Below are positions 34,801 through 46,800 of a stretch of DNA of 64,000 nucleotides, one piece after another. The translations under genes and the position numbers were made by a program. Under the pieces are notes generated by a model, which ran no database searches, had not been told where the DNA came from, and worked only from the letters and a program-made list of their open reading frames with translations. Origin of the DNA: Distichodus sexfasciatus (taxonomy: Eukaryota; Chordata; Actinopteri; Characiformes; Distichodontidae); assembly GCA_032718565.1 (NCBI GenBank), contig JAVGVS010000663.1, positions 90,601-154,600 of the forward strand, in the 5' to 3' direction. Position 1 is the stretch's first letter. Each line of letters opens with the position of its first letter.

Positions 34801-37800
34801 GTTGCCAGTTAATGCCATAAATGGATAAATGAATGTACTTTAACAATGCTAAATTACTTCCCTTCCTGCAGTAAATGAGACGTTTGGTTGAAATCTGTTA
34901 TTTCTAAAAGCACTCTTGATAATAGATCAAAGAGCATAGATCGGTCTGCTGTAGTAAGATGCTGTAGTGCAATCAGGATATCTTGTATTGTTTTTCAAAA
35001 GACAAAAAATATGTCTTATTATTAAGGGTCGACTGATTTTGGAGGCCGATATTAGGCATTCTGCAGATTATCGGTATTGACGTTCAATTTCGACCATTAA
35101 TGTCCCGTTCACAACAGTCTCTGATTGGCTGTGATTCACACGAGTAGTAGCCAATCAACGCTGAAGCCTTGTTATCACTCACACCACACTCGCATACGAG
35201 CGCAGCGTGAAGCTTCTAGAAGGAGAAGAGGAGAGAGGAGTTTCAGCTGAACTTGGTGTTTGTAAAATCCCAAAAATTGACAGAGATTAGGTTCCAAATA
35301 TCGGTTATCCAGCAATAATCGGTACTGATATCGGCCCTGAAAAACCGATATCGGTCGACCTCTGCTTATTATTTCCTAACAGCAGCAGATGGCTCATACT
35401 ACAGGGCCAGGGGCTTGGATCTCGCTGTGGATAACATGGCCAGCAGGCGTAACCTATAACACACAACATGGCTCAGGGAGGATCAGGTGCTTATTTGCCA
35501 TCAGGCATGTGAGCTCACCCTTTCTCCGAAGGGTCAGAAATCCGTTTTGCTAGGAACAATAATGGGCCGCGTCTAAACACGCTGAGAGCAGTCTGCAGCA
35601 TTCTTAAGCATTTCTCCTCATGTACTGAGCCCCACTGTGCCGGACGGCCTTTTCGCCTTTTACCAGTATCTGCTCATCTAACAGATTTCAATTATAGCCG
35701 CCCCTGCTCCGTTTCTGGGCACACTGCAGCGTTAATCGGACTTGGCAAGAGATCTTACTCCTGTAAGATGTGGGTGTTATATGGAAAGGGAGGGGTTGAG
35801 TGAGGACAAGTGTTGGTTTGAGTCAGAGTGGGTCTTTGAGGAGGGGAGACGTGTAGCCCTGCGGTCAGGGAGAGGTCACCATCAGATCCCGTGTTTACAG
35901 TATCATATGTCAGCAGAGTCACTTCCAAATCTTATAACAATACTGCATTCCCTGTTAGAAAGATGGAGAGAGGGCAAAGGAGAATATGAACGATTCGATA
36001 CGATATCTTAATGCATCATGGTGCGTGCCATCAATTTTTCTACGTTTCTTCACAGTGCACGTTTGGGCAGCCATGGTTGCTACCGGGATGCTCTTTTTAA
36101 CTAGGATTTTTATGCCGTAACCAGAAAATCAACAAGCAACGTCATGATGATATAATCCAGGTGTTTTTAACTGCTTCTGTGCCAGGCACTACCACTCAGA
36201 CTAGAGTGTGGAGGGGGGTATTTTTTGTATTACTTTTTAGATATTTGCATGAAATTAATTATTCATAAAGATGCCCAAATCAATTGGAAACGTTTTGAAA
36301 AAGGGAAATGAAATAATTAAATAATTAAGTCAAAGTGGTTTGAATGTTCTGGACCACCTGCAGTGCTGCCGTGAACCATTAGGGGGCAGCGGAAAAGCCG
36401 TTTGAAAACCCCAGATTTAATTGATTATGGTCTGCTATTGCGTTGATGCAGAATGGTCCATGTCTGCATCGTGATACATCGATTACGCGATTCATTTCAA
36501 CACCCCTAGTCTTTAGCATCATGTATTTCCTGCTTTCTCATGCCACATGAAGCTCGTTGCCGGTCAGTCATTCCTGCTGAGCTCAAAACCAAACAAACAC
36601 AGTTAAACTTTACGGTTTGGCTCCGAAATCTGGCTCCAGTGTTGTCTTTTGAAATAAAAACATTGGAGATGAATGTTCTCATGAAGCTTACAGCTGGAAG
36701 CATTAAAAATATCTGTAGACTGTCCTGTTCCTTCCAGCACCTGCTGTTTCACCAGGGTTGAAATCAAAGTGGGAAGGCAGACCTGCCTGTGTGAGTGATT
36801 TTTGTCCTTTGAATCTTTCGTCTTCATTTAAACAAATGAGAATTTGAGCGCTTTGATGTCTTCGTACGAGGTGCTACATCGGGTGACACTTTGCTGTCTG
36901 CAGCACTTTTCTTTCTTTTAATTCTAAAGAGGTGCCGACTCATCAGCGGGACAGAGTCTTCGACTCCCCGGCCTTCCGTAACCCCAATCACGCTCCCCGT
37001 GCCCGCTGAGCAAGCACAATTTCCAACCCTCCCAAATTGATCTCTCGTGGAGGGCCGTGAGGATTTGAATCAGTATTATTGGTCAGTGATGTGAACTGGG
37101 GAGGCGGGTGGGGTTTCGGCATAGAGGGACCCAGTCATGTGGCATCCCCCACTTCCCCACCCTCCCAAAGCTAATTTTGTGAGGTCAAATGAAATTGACA
37201 GGTTATGAATAATAATTCTAGAAAGACTGTGACTTTAACCAAGCACCCCAAAATACAGTAGATGCACTCTGCCCTTTACATCATCAGAAAGATATTACTT
37301 TCAACATTTATTCACTGGAACATAAAATGACTATTCACAGTAGGACATCTGCACATTCATGTAAAGCTTTAACACTTTTCTTACTTTTTTAAAATCACTT
37401 TTCAAGTATAAAAAATGAAAAAGTCATTCTCCTAGCTCAAAGCAATGCTGCTGTACATTCAGCCACTGTGGATTAAATATAAAAAGAGGAACATGTGGAC
37501 CATTTCCTTATGCGTTTCATCATTTTGCAGTGTCATTTTTTTCTGCCCACATTTCTCATTTTTAGGACCATACAAATGTCTGGGATAGATGGCTTTTCCT
37601 GTTGCTTGAAATGGAACACACAGCAGCGCAGTAAATTATTCTGAGACGCTTTTTTGGACTGAAAGAATTAAAAAAACATTTGTTTTAGAAGTCAGTAGGC
37701 AGACATAGTCATGGAGAGCAAATAAATGCTTGTAAAAGAACAGCAAACGATATGGATGCCCAAAGAAACTAAAAGCCCAATCTTGAATTTACCCACGATT

Positions 37801-40800
37801 TAATAACATTATTTATATAATTACTAGAGCTGGCACCGATCTGGTACGTGGATAGGATATCGGTCTGATAATGACTCAAATAGCTGGATCGGGTATTTCA
37901 CTCGTCTCACGATTCGATTACAGTTATTAGGCCAACGATTCGATTTCACCCAATATCTCTCGGGGGGAATATTTTTTTGTATTACTTTTTAGGTATTTGC
38001 ATTAAATTAATTATTCATAAAGATGCCCAAATCATCTGCAAATGTTTTAAAAATTTAAAATGATTTTTTAAAAGTTGATTCAGTAAAAAATGGGACTGCA
38101 TAATCATGCGCCACCTGCAATTCCACCACGGAGCACTAGTGGGCAGCAACCGAGTTGAAAACCTCTGTTCTAATCGATTATGGTCTGCCATTGCATCGAT
38201 GCAGAATCGTCCACGAACACCAGCTCTCACATCCTTCTTTCTACAATACTGAGAGTAAAAACCATGCTTTTGTTCTTCTTGATTAAATATATTCCATCAG
38301 CATTCGATGATGTGAACTTTCTTCGAGTCACCAGCTCTCCCCAGAGTATCCCTAGAGAGATAATCCTGATAACAGATTGCTTCCGCACCGATTGGTTGAC
38401 ATTGAGACTGAGTCGGCCTGAATAGGGAACGTGCTTTGATAGCTTTGTTAACATTAATGTAAGGGTGAGGCGCTGCATACTAATCAACCTTCTGTCACTG
38501 ATTTGCTCAATCGCAGGTGGGGAGAGGAATGAGCTTCGAATCGCCAAGGGTGAGAACAAGGCAATAATAAATGACTTCGATCCCATGAAGGAGTACTCAG
38601 TCAAGGTTATAGCTGTGAGTGGAGGTCAGCAGAGCCGAGCGCTTCATGGGAACTACGCAGGTATGCTGATCAGTGTTGCTACACCTGTATTCTAAATCAA
38701 CTAAATTTGTTCAGGTTTACATTTTATAATATAAGCCTCACTTTCACTTCTTTTAACTGTTAATTTCACAACATAATTTCGTTACCTCAACACTTTCAAT
38801 TTGTGTTTTACACATGCTCGGCTCACAGGAGCGGGGGGCCGGGAGCTTGATGGAGAGAGCACCCAACCGCAGAGACTGAAAGAGCCTGTGCCCACAGAGG
38901 AGGTTACAGAGTTGTTAGGAGGTATGCTTTGCTTACTGTCTTATCATCTGTTGCTGCTTATTTTTAGTCAAAATCATTATTTCATTATTGGCCCCTGGGA
39001 AATATCCGCTTGTCAAGCAATGTTAGACTGCCTCTGTGTGTGTTATCAGACATCATTGCTATATAAGGGCTGAGACTGGCTGATTTGTCACTGCACTGTC
39101 CAAGCCCCTGCACTGGCAGCTCTCCTGTTCTTTGGCGTACTTGATAAAAATGAGCATGTTCGCGAAGCCAAGGTCAAAGGAGAAGTTTGAAAACTCTTGT
39201 TTGAATTCGATGTCAGTTCATATTCTTATCATGGTCAGTCATGCATCAGTGTTGTGATCTGTCTTTTAGACCGTGATGTGTCCAAAGCATAAGTAAGTCT
39301 TTATCTACATCATTTGGTGTACACTCAGCCAAAGTGACACGTTTCACAATTATAGAGACAGTCTCCTTGTGGTTAAGTGCCTTTCTCGGGGGCACAACAG
39401 TGGTGTGATGTGACCAGACTTGGTTCGGGGATGGGATATCAGTCTGATAACGACCCAAATAGGCAGATTGGGCAGTGGTGGCATTTGGGCTGACCTGGAC
39501 GTCAGACTCTCGTTCCCGGAACTGTATAAAGTCGAGTTTCCAATGCCTCTGTCCAGACTACACGCTGCGTCGGCATGTTTGTACTCTGTACTCCCTTCCA
39601 AAGTTTACCTTGACTTTGACAGTTCTGTGTTGGTGCAGGCGCAATAAGGGAAAACCCACTGAGGTTCAGGTGAGTCGGCTTGTGGCTCTGCTTCAACAGT
39701 GCGATACCCTCATGAGGGGCGACCAGAATTTTAAACAGGTTTGATTTTCATCCGGCCATGCCATTGCCAATCGGGAGCTGGTCGTAAGGGGTGAAATGGT
39801 GCTTGTTACCCTATGTGTACCACACGATGCACGACACACGATTACACTGAAACTCGGGCCGATCCAAAAAAACTGTTGCATGAGTGAAAAATGCTAGTTT
39901 AAGTCTCTGTGAACTCACCACCGAAACAACACAATTGACTGTGCGAGAACATCGTCATGCAGCTGTTATCTTCCTTGTTTAATTGACTGTGTACATTGGC
40001 TGGTCCAGCGCTGAGGGAGTGAAGGGGGTTCCTGTTAGGCGGTTCAGCAGGCGTTGCACATTTCACATTTGGCTGTTCGAAATTTATAGTGCGAAATGCA
40101 GTCTGGGCTGCGCTGCGGAGTTCGAATTATGCTCACTTGGGCTCTGGTCCCTCATCAGGGCTCCAGTTGCGGTTAAGCTTTGCGGGCAAACACTGCATCA
40201 AATCAACAGAGGCGACGACGAGTCGGTCTCGGATGTGTTGCGCGCGGTCTTTAATTTGGGACGCCTGTGTGTTATCCTGCCAAGCGGCAGGGATTTGGAG
40301 CCGGCTTCCTCTTAGGAAGATGAGAAAGAGCTTAGCAGCCTGTTTTCCCTCCTCAAACAGCTGTAATTAATGGGCCAACGTGGACAGAATTTGGCTGGCG
40401 GGTCTGTTGTGGGTGGTAGTCGTTTGAGGCGAAAAATGTGCCCTGAGGGGCTTTTGTAGGGACTGATAGAGGGGGAACTCGCAGTACAACCTGGAGCAGT
40501 GTCGCTTTAGGACCTGTGTCCACCAAACGGGGTTTTTGCGCTGGCAGCGCCTTTCTTTAATACAGATCCAATGAGCTTCACTGTTCAGGGGTGCGTTTCC
40601 CAGAAGCATAGTTACTAACATATTGCTAACTACGTTGCTAATGTACACTGTGTTAGCTACTAATGAACACTATCTAAGTTGCTAATGTACACTATGTTAG
40701 TTGCTAATGTATACTATCTAAGTTGCTATCGTACATTATCTTAGTTGCTAATGTACACTATGTTAGTTGCTAATGTACACTATGTTAGTTGCTAATATAC

Positions 40801-43800
40801 ACTATGTTAGTTGCTAATGTATACTATCTAAGTTGCTATCGTACAATATCTTAGTTGCTAATGTACACTATGTTAGCTGCTAATGTACACTATGTTAGTT
40901 GCTAATGTATACTATGTTAGTTGCTAATGTACACTATGTTAGTTGCTAATGTATACGATGTTAGTTGCTAATGTATACTATCTTAGTTGCTAATGTACAC
41001 TATGTTAGTTGCTAATGTATACTATCTTAGTTGCTAATCTACACTATATTAGTGGCTAATGTATACTATCTAAGTTGCTATTGTACATTATCTTAGTTGC
41101 TAATGTACACTATGTTAGTTGCTAATGTACACTATGTTAGTTGCTAATGTACACTATGTTAGTTGCTAATGTACACTGTTAGTTGCTAATGTATACTATC
41201 TTAGTTGCTATCGTACATTATCTTAGTTGCTAATGTACACTGTTAGTTGCTAATGTATACTGTCTTAGTTGCTAATGTACACTATGTTAGTTGCTATATA
41301 TACTATTTTAGTTGCTAATGTACACTATGTTAGTTGCTAATGTACACTATGTTAGTTGCTAATGTATACTATCTTAGTTGCTAATGTACACTATCTTAGT
41401 TGCTAATGTACACTGTTAGTTGCTAATGTATACTATTTTAGTTGCTAATGTACACCATATTAGTTTCTAATGTATACTACCTTAGTTGCTAATGTACACT
41501 GTTAGTTGCTAATGTACACTACCTTAGTTGCTAATGTACACTGTTAGTTGCTAATGTATACTACCTTAGTTGCTAATGTACACTGTTAGTTGCTAATGTA
41601 TACTATCTAAGTTGATATCATACACTATGTTAGTTGCTAATGTAAACTATCTTAGTTGCTAATGTATACTATGTTAGCTGTTAATGTACACTACCTTAGT
41701 TGCTAATGTATACTACCTTAGTTGCTAATGTACACTACCTTAGTTGCTAATGTATACTACCTTAGTTGCTAATGTATACTACCTAAGTTGATATCATACA
41801 CTATGTTAGTTGCTAATGTAAACTATCTTAGTTGCTAATGTACACTATGTTAGCTGCTAATGTTCACCATGTCAGTTGCTAATGTACACTTTTAGTTGCT
41901 AATGTAAACTTATTGTATCTTATTTGCTAACGTATGCTTTTGGGAAACGCACCCCAGGGTGCTAAGTGCCTTCAGCGGATAAAAGACATCAGTGGAGACT
42001 TTTTTTCACCACAACACTTGAGAGGACTTAAAGTTGAAATCCGTTCAACTTTTAGAACAGTGCTGGGCTTGTCAATGTCACTTCTCTCTTACTAGCCAAT
42101 CAAAATTGAGGAAGGGGCGGGACTTACACAGTCAGGAATTCACTAAATACAAGCCCTCTCCCAGCTGCCTTCTTACACGGTTTATCTCATGCTCCCAACC
42201 TCTACACCTCAAAGACATGTGAGTATCTAGTTCAAACTCTGCCGCTAACGCCAAGATGCCAAGTCTCTGCCAAGTCTCTGCCAATTCTCTCCTTTGTAAA
42301 GAAAATCTCTTTGATGTCGGCTAAACTACCCATCTCAAAGCAACACGTTACAATGTTTACATGAAATAGGAACAAACGTGGAAGCGCCCGATGACGCTTT
42401 TTGTAACTTAGCAACAACGAACGCTAAGACTAAGCGGCAAGAAAGCGTTCTGGAAGTGAGGTTTTGACCGCTCTCAGCACAACAACCGCATTTGGTGGAC
42501 ACAGGTCCGTATTGTAAAATAATCCAGACGAAGCGCAGATGTTTGCTTGTGCTGAAATGAATGTGCTGTGTGTGCAGATATCTGTTTTCACAGCTGGATC
42601 TTCTTCATGATGCCCAGTGAATTCTGCTGTGGAGCTCAGGTGCCCATTTTTGAAGAACAAAAACAAAGTAAAAATAAAGAGAAGCAAGACATGGTTTCTT
42701 AACTTGTCTAGACAGTGAAAGGGGTTTTTCCTTTCAGTCACCCACCAGATATGTTCAGCTATGGTGTGTATGGTGTGTGTGTGTGTGCTATCGCAAGATC
42801 AGGCTTCCCTTTGATGTGCCGCTCTTGGGAACGCTCCCAAATCGACAGAAAGAAAGTAAATGGCTGTGTGAGCCTACAAGTCCTCTGTGTGGGCTGTGAA
42901 ACTGCACTTTTGAGCATCAACAAAGGTTACTTTTTTCCCACCCGAAATCTCTCTATTTTCCCTGCTGATGAATGAGCCTGCAGCTTTTCAGAGCGGTGTC
43001 ACTCTTAATGCTCACAACATTAAAAAGTCTAGAGGTGCCACCTGCAATACTGATTCATGTTCGACATCTGGGCGCGCCAGGCAATCGCCAGCAGCGTTCC
43101 CCCCTCTCGCTAACATCAAATGGCTATCTGCTGGCTTTGAGCCGTTCCAGAAATTACACCGGCGAGAGAAAGGAAGAGCGGTGATTGTTTTTTAGAGAGA
43201 GAGAGAGAGGGAGGGAGGTGCTGCCTTCAGAAAGCAATTAGTTTGGGGCTCCAAAGCTAGTGAAGGCCACCTGTAGTAGTAGGTTTTTTTTGTCTGGGCG
43301 TGGGGTAAAGACAGAGGCTGCATCTATTTCTCACATAACGTCAGTGGTAATGGCGCAGGAGAGACAGAAAGAAAGACAGCCTGATAATGGTCATTGCTGA
43401 CCTTCTTTGTCAGGGGTCAGGTCACCGGAGGGCGTCATGGAGGGTGGAGGACTTCGCGAAGGAATGCGGCACCTACAGATGCAATAATCTTCTCCTGAGA
43501 GAGAAATAGAGAGACTTGTTCACACGACAACGATTTTAGGACAATCCGAAAACCTTTTTCTTATCGTTTCTGGCCTTTCGTGCAGATGACCAGAGATGGG
43601 AAGTAATGAAGTACAAATTACTGTACTTACGGTTACTGTACTTGGTCCCAACCAAGGGAGGAAACAAAGTTGGGTTCGTTTTAAGCGAACTAAACAAGGC
43701 AGGTGTGAACACACCCTTAAATCCACACATGGCGTACACGTGGCATATGTGTTACACCGCTTTAACCCAGTTCTCCTGTTTCCATATTTCATAAGTGAAA

Positions 43801-46800
43801 CTTGTTGAATCCGCAAAATAAAGAAATCGTTGTGGTGTGGACACAGCCTAAGTGACGGGTTTCTACTCCCGTGGGGCAGAAATCGACTGACTGAGCTTTC
43901 CAGGACCATGGCAACTTGCTTACATGGGCCCACTTTTCATGAAAAGATGAAGTCTGGTGTGAAGGTGTTTTTGCAGCGAGACTTTGGTGCACTTTTTATG
44001 AGATCACTGGTATCGGGCCTTATTTTTAGAAGGTGCTACGGAGGGCCTACTGTGTTAGACTGCTAGGCAATGAGAATGCTAATGCTGTCTATTTTGGCTC
44101 CAGCGACAGGCTGCTGAGGTTGTCAGCGATAAAGTAGCAGTCCGGTGAAAGTTCCCCTGAACAGGGAAGGGTTCCAGACGTTTCTTCTGAAGGAGAGTGT
44201 GAACAAGAGGCAGATTACTGGTAGAAAGGAGTTTCCTCTTTCACATAGTCACACTTTATCAGACATTATGTGGCTGCTCATGTCTGCTTACCGGTGCATT
44301 GTTTAGGATCTCTGATGAGAACTTTAGCTTGAATGTGTGGTTGAGGGGTTCTAAGTGTAATAAAGTATATTTACAAATTAAATTCCTCATGATAGTACTG
44401 CTAAGCCACATTCAAAAGTGTACATATTTATATGACAATGAGCAGAACAAACAACACAACACACTACAAGCCCAAAAGCACATCACACCATTCTACTGTT
44501 TAATTTCCTTAACAACACCAGCTCTCACTCACAATCTCTGTGTTCCTGATGCTTTTAGCGCCGCAGGATTAGGGAGCGTCACTAAATGACACAACTGTGT
44601 TTAAAGGAATCATGTTTGAGATGTTATTTTAATTATAAATCATTTAGCATATACATATGGCTGTGTAATTATTCAGTCTCTCCAGGGTTTCGTGGGCCTT
44701 TTTTTCCTGATTTTTGCGGCAGCTTTTCTAAAAAATTACAATGAAAATTGTGGTGTTTTTAGCCCATTTGTTGCAATAAAGCTGCAGGAGCAAGTCAAAG
44801 TTGTGAAAAAATTAGTGATTTTATCCCCCTTTATAATGATTCTTTAACGATTAATGAAAATGAAGGAAATAAAACTACCATTGTTTTTATTCACCATTAA
44901 TCATTTAGTTATTTCTGAAGGTAAATGGGAGGTGTTTTTATCACGTTTCCTGTGTCTTCTAAACGTAACAAGCAAGTGAGTTCGCTGACCTATAACTCAA
45001 CGTTTCGTGGGAAACGACAATAATGGGTCAAAAACTGCAGAAAAGTTGCGATAACTGGTCAAAAATGCACAGTGATAATGAATTCACAGGGATTGGCTGA
45101 ATTTGCGTTAATCCTAGATTTCGCGAAATCCTGGAGAGTCTGAATATCACATTGTTTTAGTTTGGAAAACAGTATTTAAGTAAAGTATTTCCTCAAGCAT
45201 AATGTATTGTGACATTTTGTAAAGCATTATTTTCTGTTTTCTGTTTAAAAAAGACTATTGGATTGGTATCGTACCAGCAAATATCCAAATTTACGATATC
45301 GGTATCACATCGGACATAAAAAAGTGGTATCTTGCCATGTTTACTACCTATCAGAATTTTCCATACATTATGTTACAGTTATGGGAGTATTCACCAATGG
45401 CTAATAGACACAAACTTTGCTGCTACCATCAGCTCAGTGTTTAAAATTCATCTCCAGTAGCCTGCCTCAGGATACCAGTCCAGCGGTTTCCTCTTAATCT
45501 CGTACTGATTGAGCAACTATGCGCAGAACGTGTTTTTTCTTCTCTTCTTCTCCATTAATTTGCGGCGCATCTATACTCTGGTGTAATCTCCCCCACCATA
45601 TGGTCAACGCAGGAACTCAAGCTCACTGCCCTGCCGCTGAACAGCATTATGGGCCTCTAAATGTTGTAATGACTGCTTGGTGTTTCACCCTCGCCGGTGA
45701 CGATTTGTTTTATACGGCCTGATTAAATCCCCCGTCTCAGTCCTGAAACTGTGGTGCACAAGAGAGTGCACATTTACTGCCTAATTTCTGTTGTTTTGGT
45801 GGCTATTGGTTCATGTCAGTAGGGGCTTAATTAGAAATGAGATGCAGTGTGGATTCGATTATCTGCTGTGGCGTTTGAGCTCTGGGGCAGACCGACGGGT
45901 GAAGCTCCGCTCGTGCAGCAGTTCTCCATCTGTGGGGCTTGAGTTTGTTTATAGCACTTTCCTGATCTCTTTATGCTGTTTTTTTTGTGTGTGAGTCTCT
46001 CTCTCTGTTTGTAAGAGTCTTTGCCTTTATGTGACTGTTTGTGTGTATTTTTGTCTGGATGTGTATTTTATCTGTGTGTGGCTGTGTGTGTGTGTGTGTA
46101 ATTATGTGTTTGGGGCATTGTTTAATGTCAGCTTTTATATCCTTCAGTGTAATTAAGGTAGAGGGCAGCTCAGGGGCAGAGACTCATTGATGCAATCACA
46201 TTGCGCCGGGGTAGTTTCTGGAGACTGAACTCTACTTCTAGTGGATTTAGGAACCCACTGCACCATAAGATGTGGAATCTCCTCTATTTCCCTCTCCAGG
46301 TATACTGTTAAGAGACTTTTAGAGGTCCAAGCACGAGGTACTTATGGACCCCTCTTGCAATTGTTTTGTTTTTCTTTATTAGGGGGCCATGCAGTGGAAC
46401 ACTGTGTGGAACCCTATTGGAATCGGGCTGATTTTTTTTTTCCTGCCTTAAAACGCGTTGTGGAGAAAAAACTGTAAGACCATAATATGCAAAACCATCT
46501 CTTGCGAATTAGACCCTGGATTTTTGTCCAATCTGCATGCAGCTGGTATCATTTGAATCCCAAGACATTCTTCTTTAATTATTATCGAGCACATTTTTAA
46601 TTTAGGTCTTCATTTGGCTGTAATATGCAAATAAATGTGGTGGGCTTGGCATAGGACTGCAACACCACACACCGAGTGTCATAGAAATCTGGCTCTGGGT
46701 GGGCTACAGCTTTGAAATTTGGCAGGTAGGTCTGGTACCCCTCCCACTACTCAGGCAAAAAAAAATGCACCACTCTGCCAGTTGGTGGCGCTATAATAAG

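Larger units (their letters stand above)
40510..42508. mobile_element. 2-kb TIR element (GGACCTGTGTCCACCAAA) with a nested minisatellite element
   Basis: The first 18 bases, GGACCTGTGTCCACCAAA, are perfectly inverted at the right end. The interior holds a second TIR element (40588-41955). A 265-bp relative without it lies at 13705-13970. Flanking duplication is not clear (TTA versus GTA), so the superfamily is open; PIF/Harbinger-like ends are one option. Confidence 0.8.

Noticed and set aside
38227..38604. 125-codon open frame on the minus strand
   Set aside because: It is antisense to col14a1 exon 4 and has no recognisable domain.
39983..40315. 110-codon plus-strand frame, candidate extra col14a1 exon
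   Set aside because: Exons 5 and 6 already join in the correct phase and the protein order is complete without it; no similarity to collagen XIV.
40625..41935. CRISPR-like array
   Set aside because: The units are contiguous 22-bp tandem repeats without unique spacers, in a vertebrate intron; it is a minisatellite.
43520..43933. 137-codon open frame on the minus strand in intron 5
   Set aside because: No domain, no supporting splice sites; part overlaps an ACTTGAGTA-type repeat fragment.
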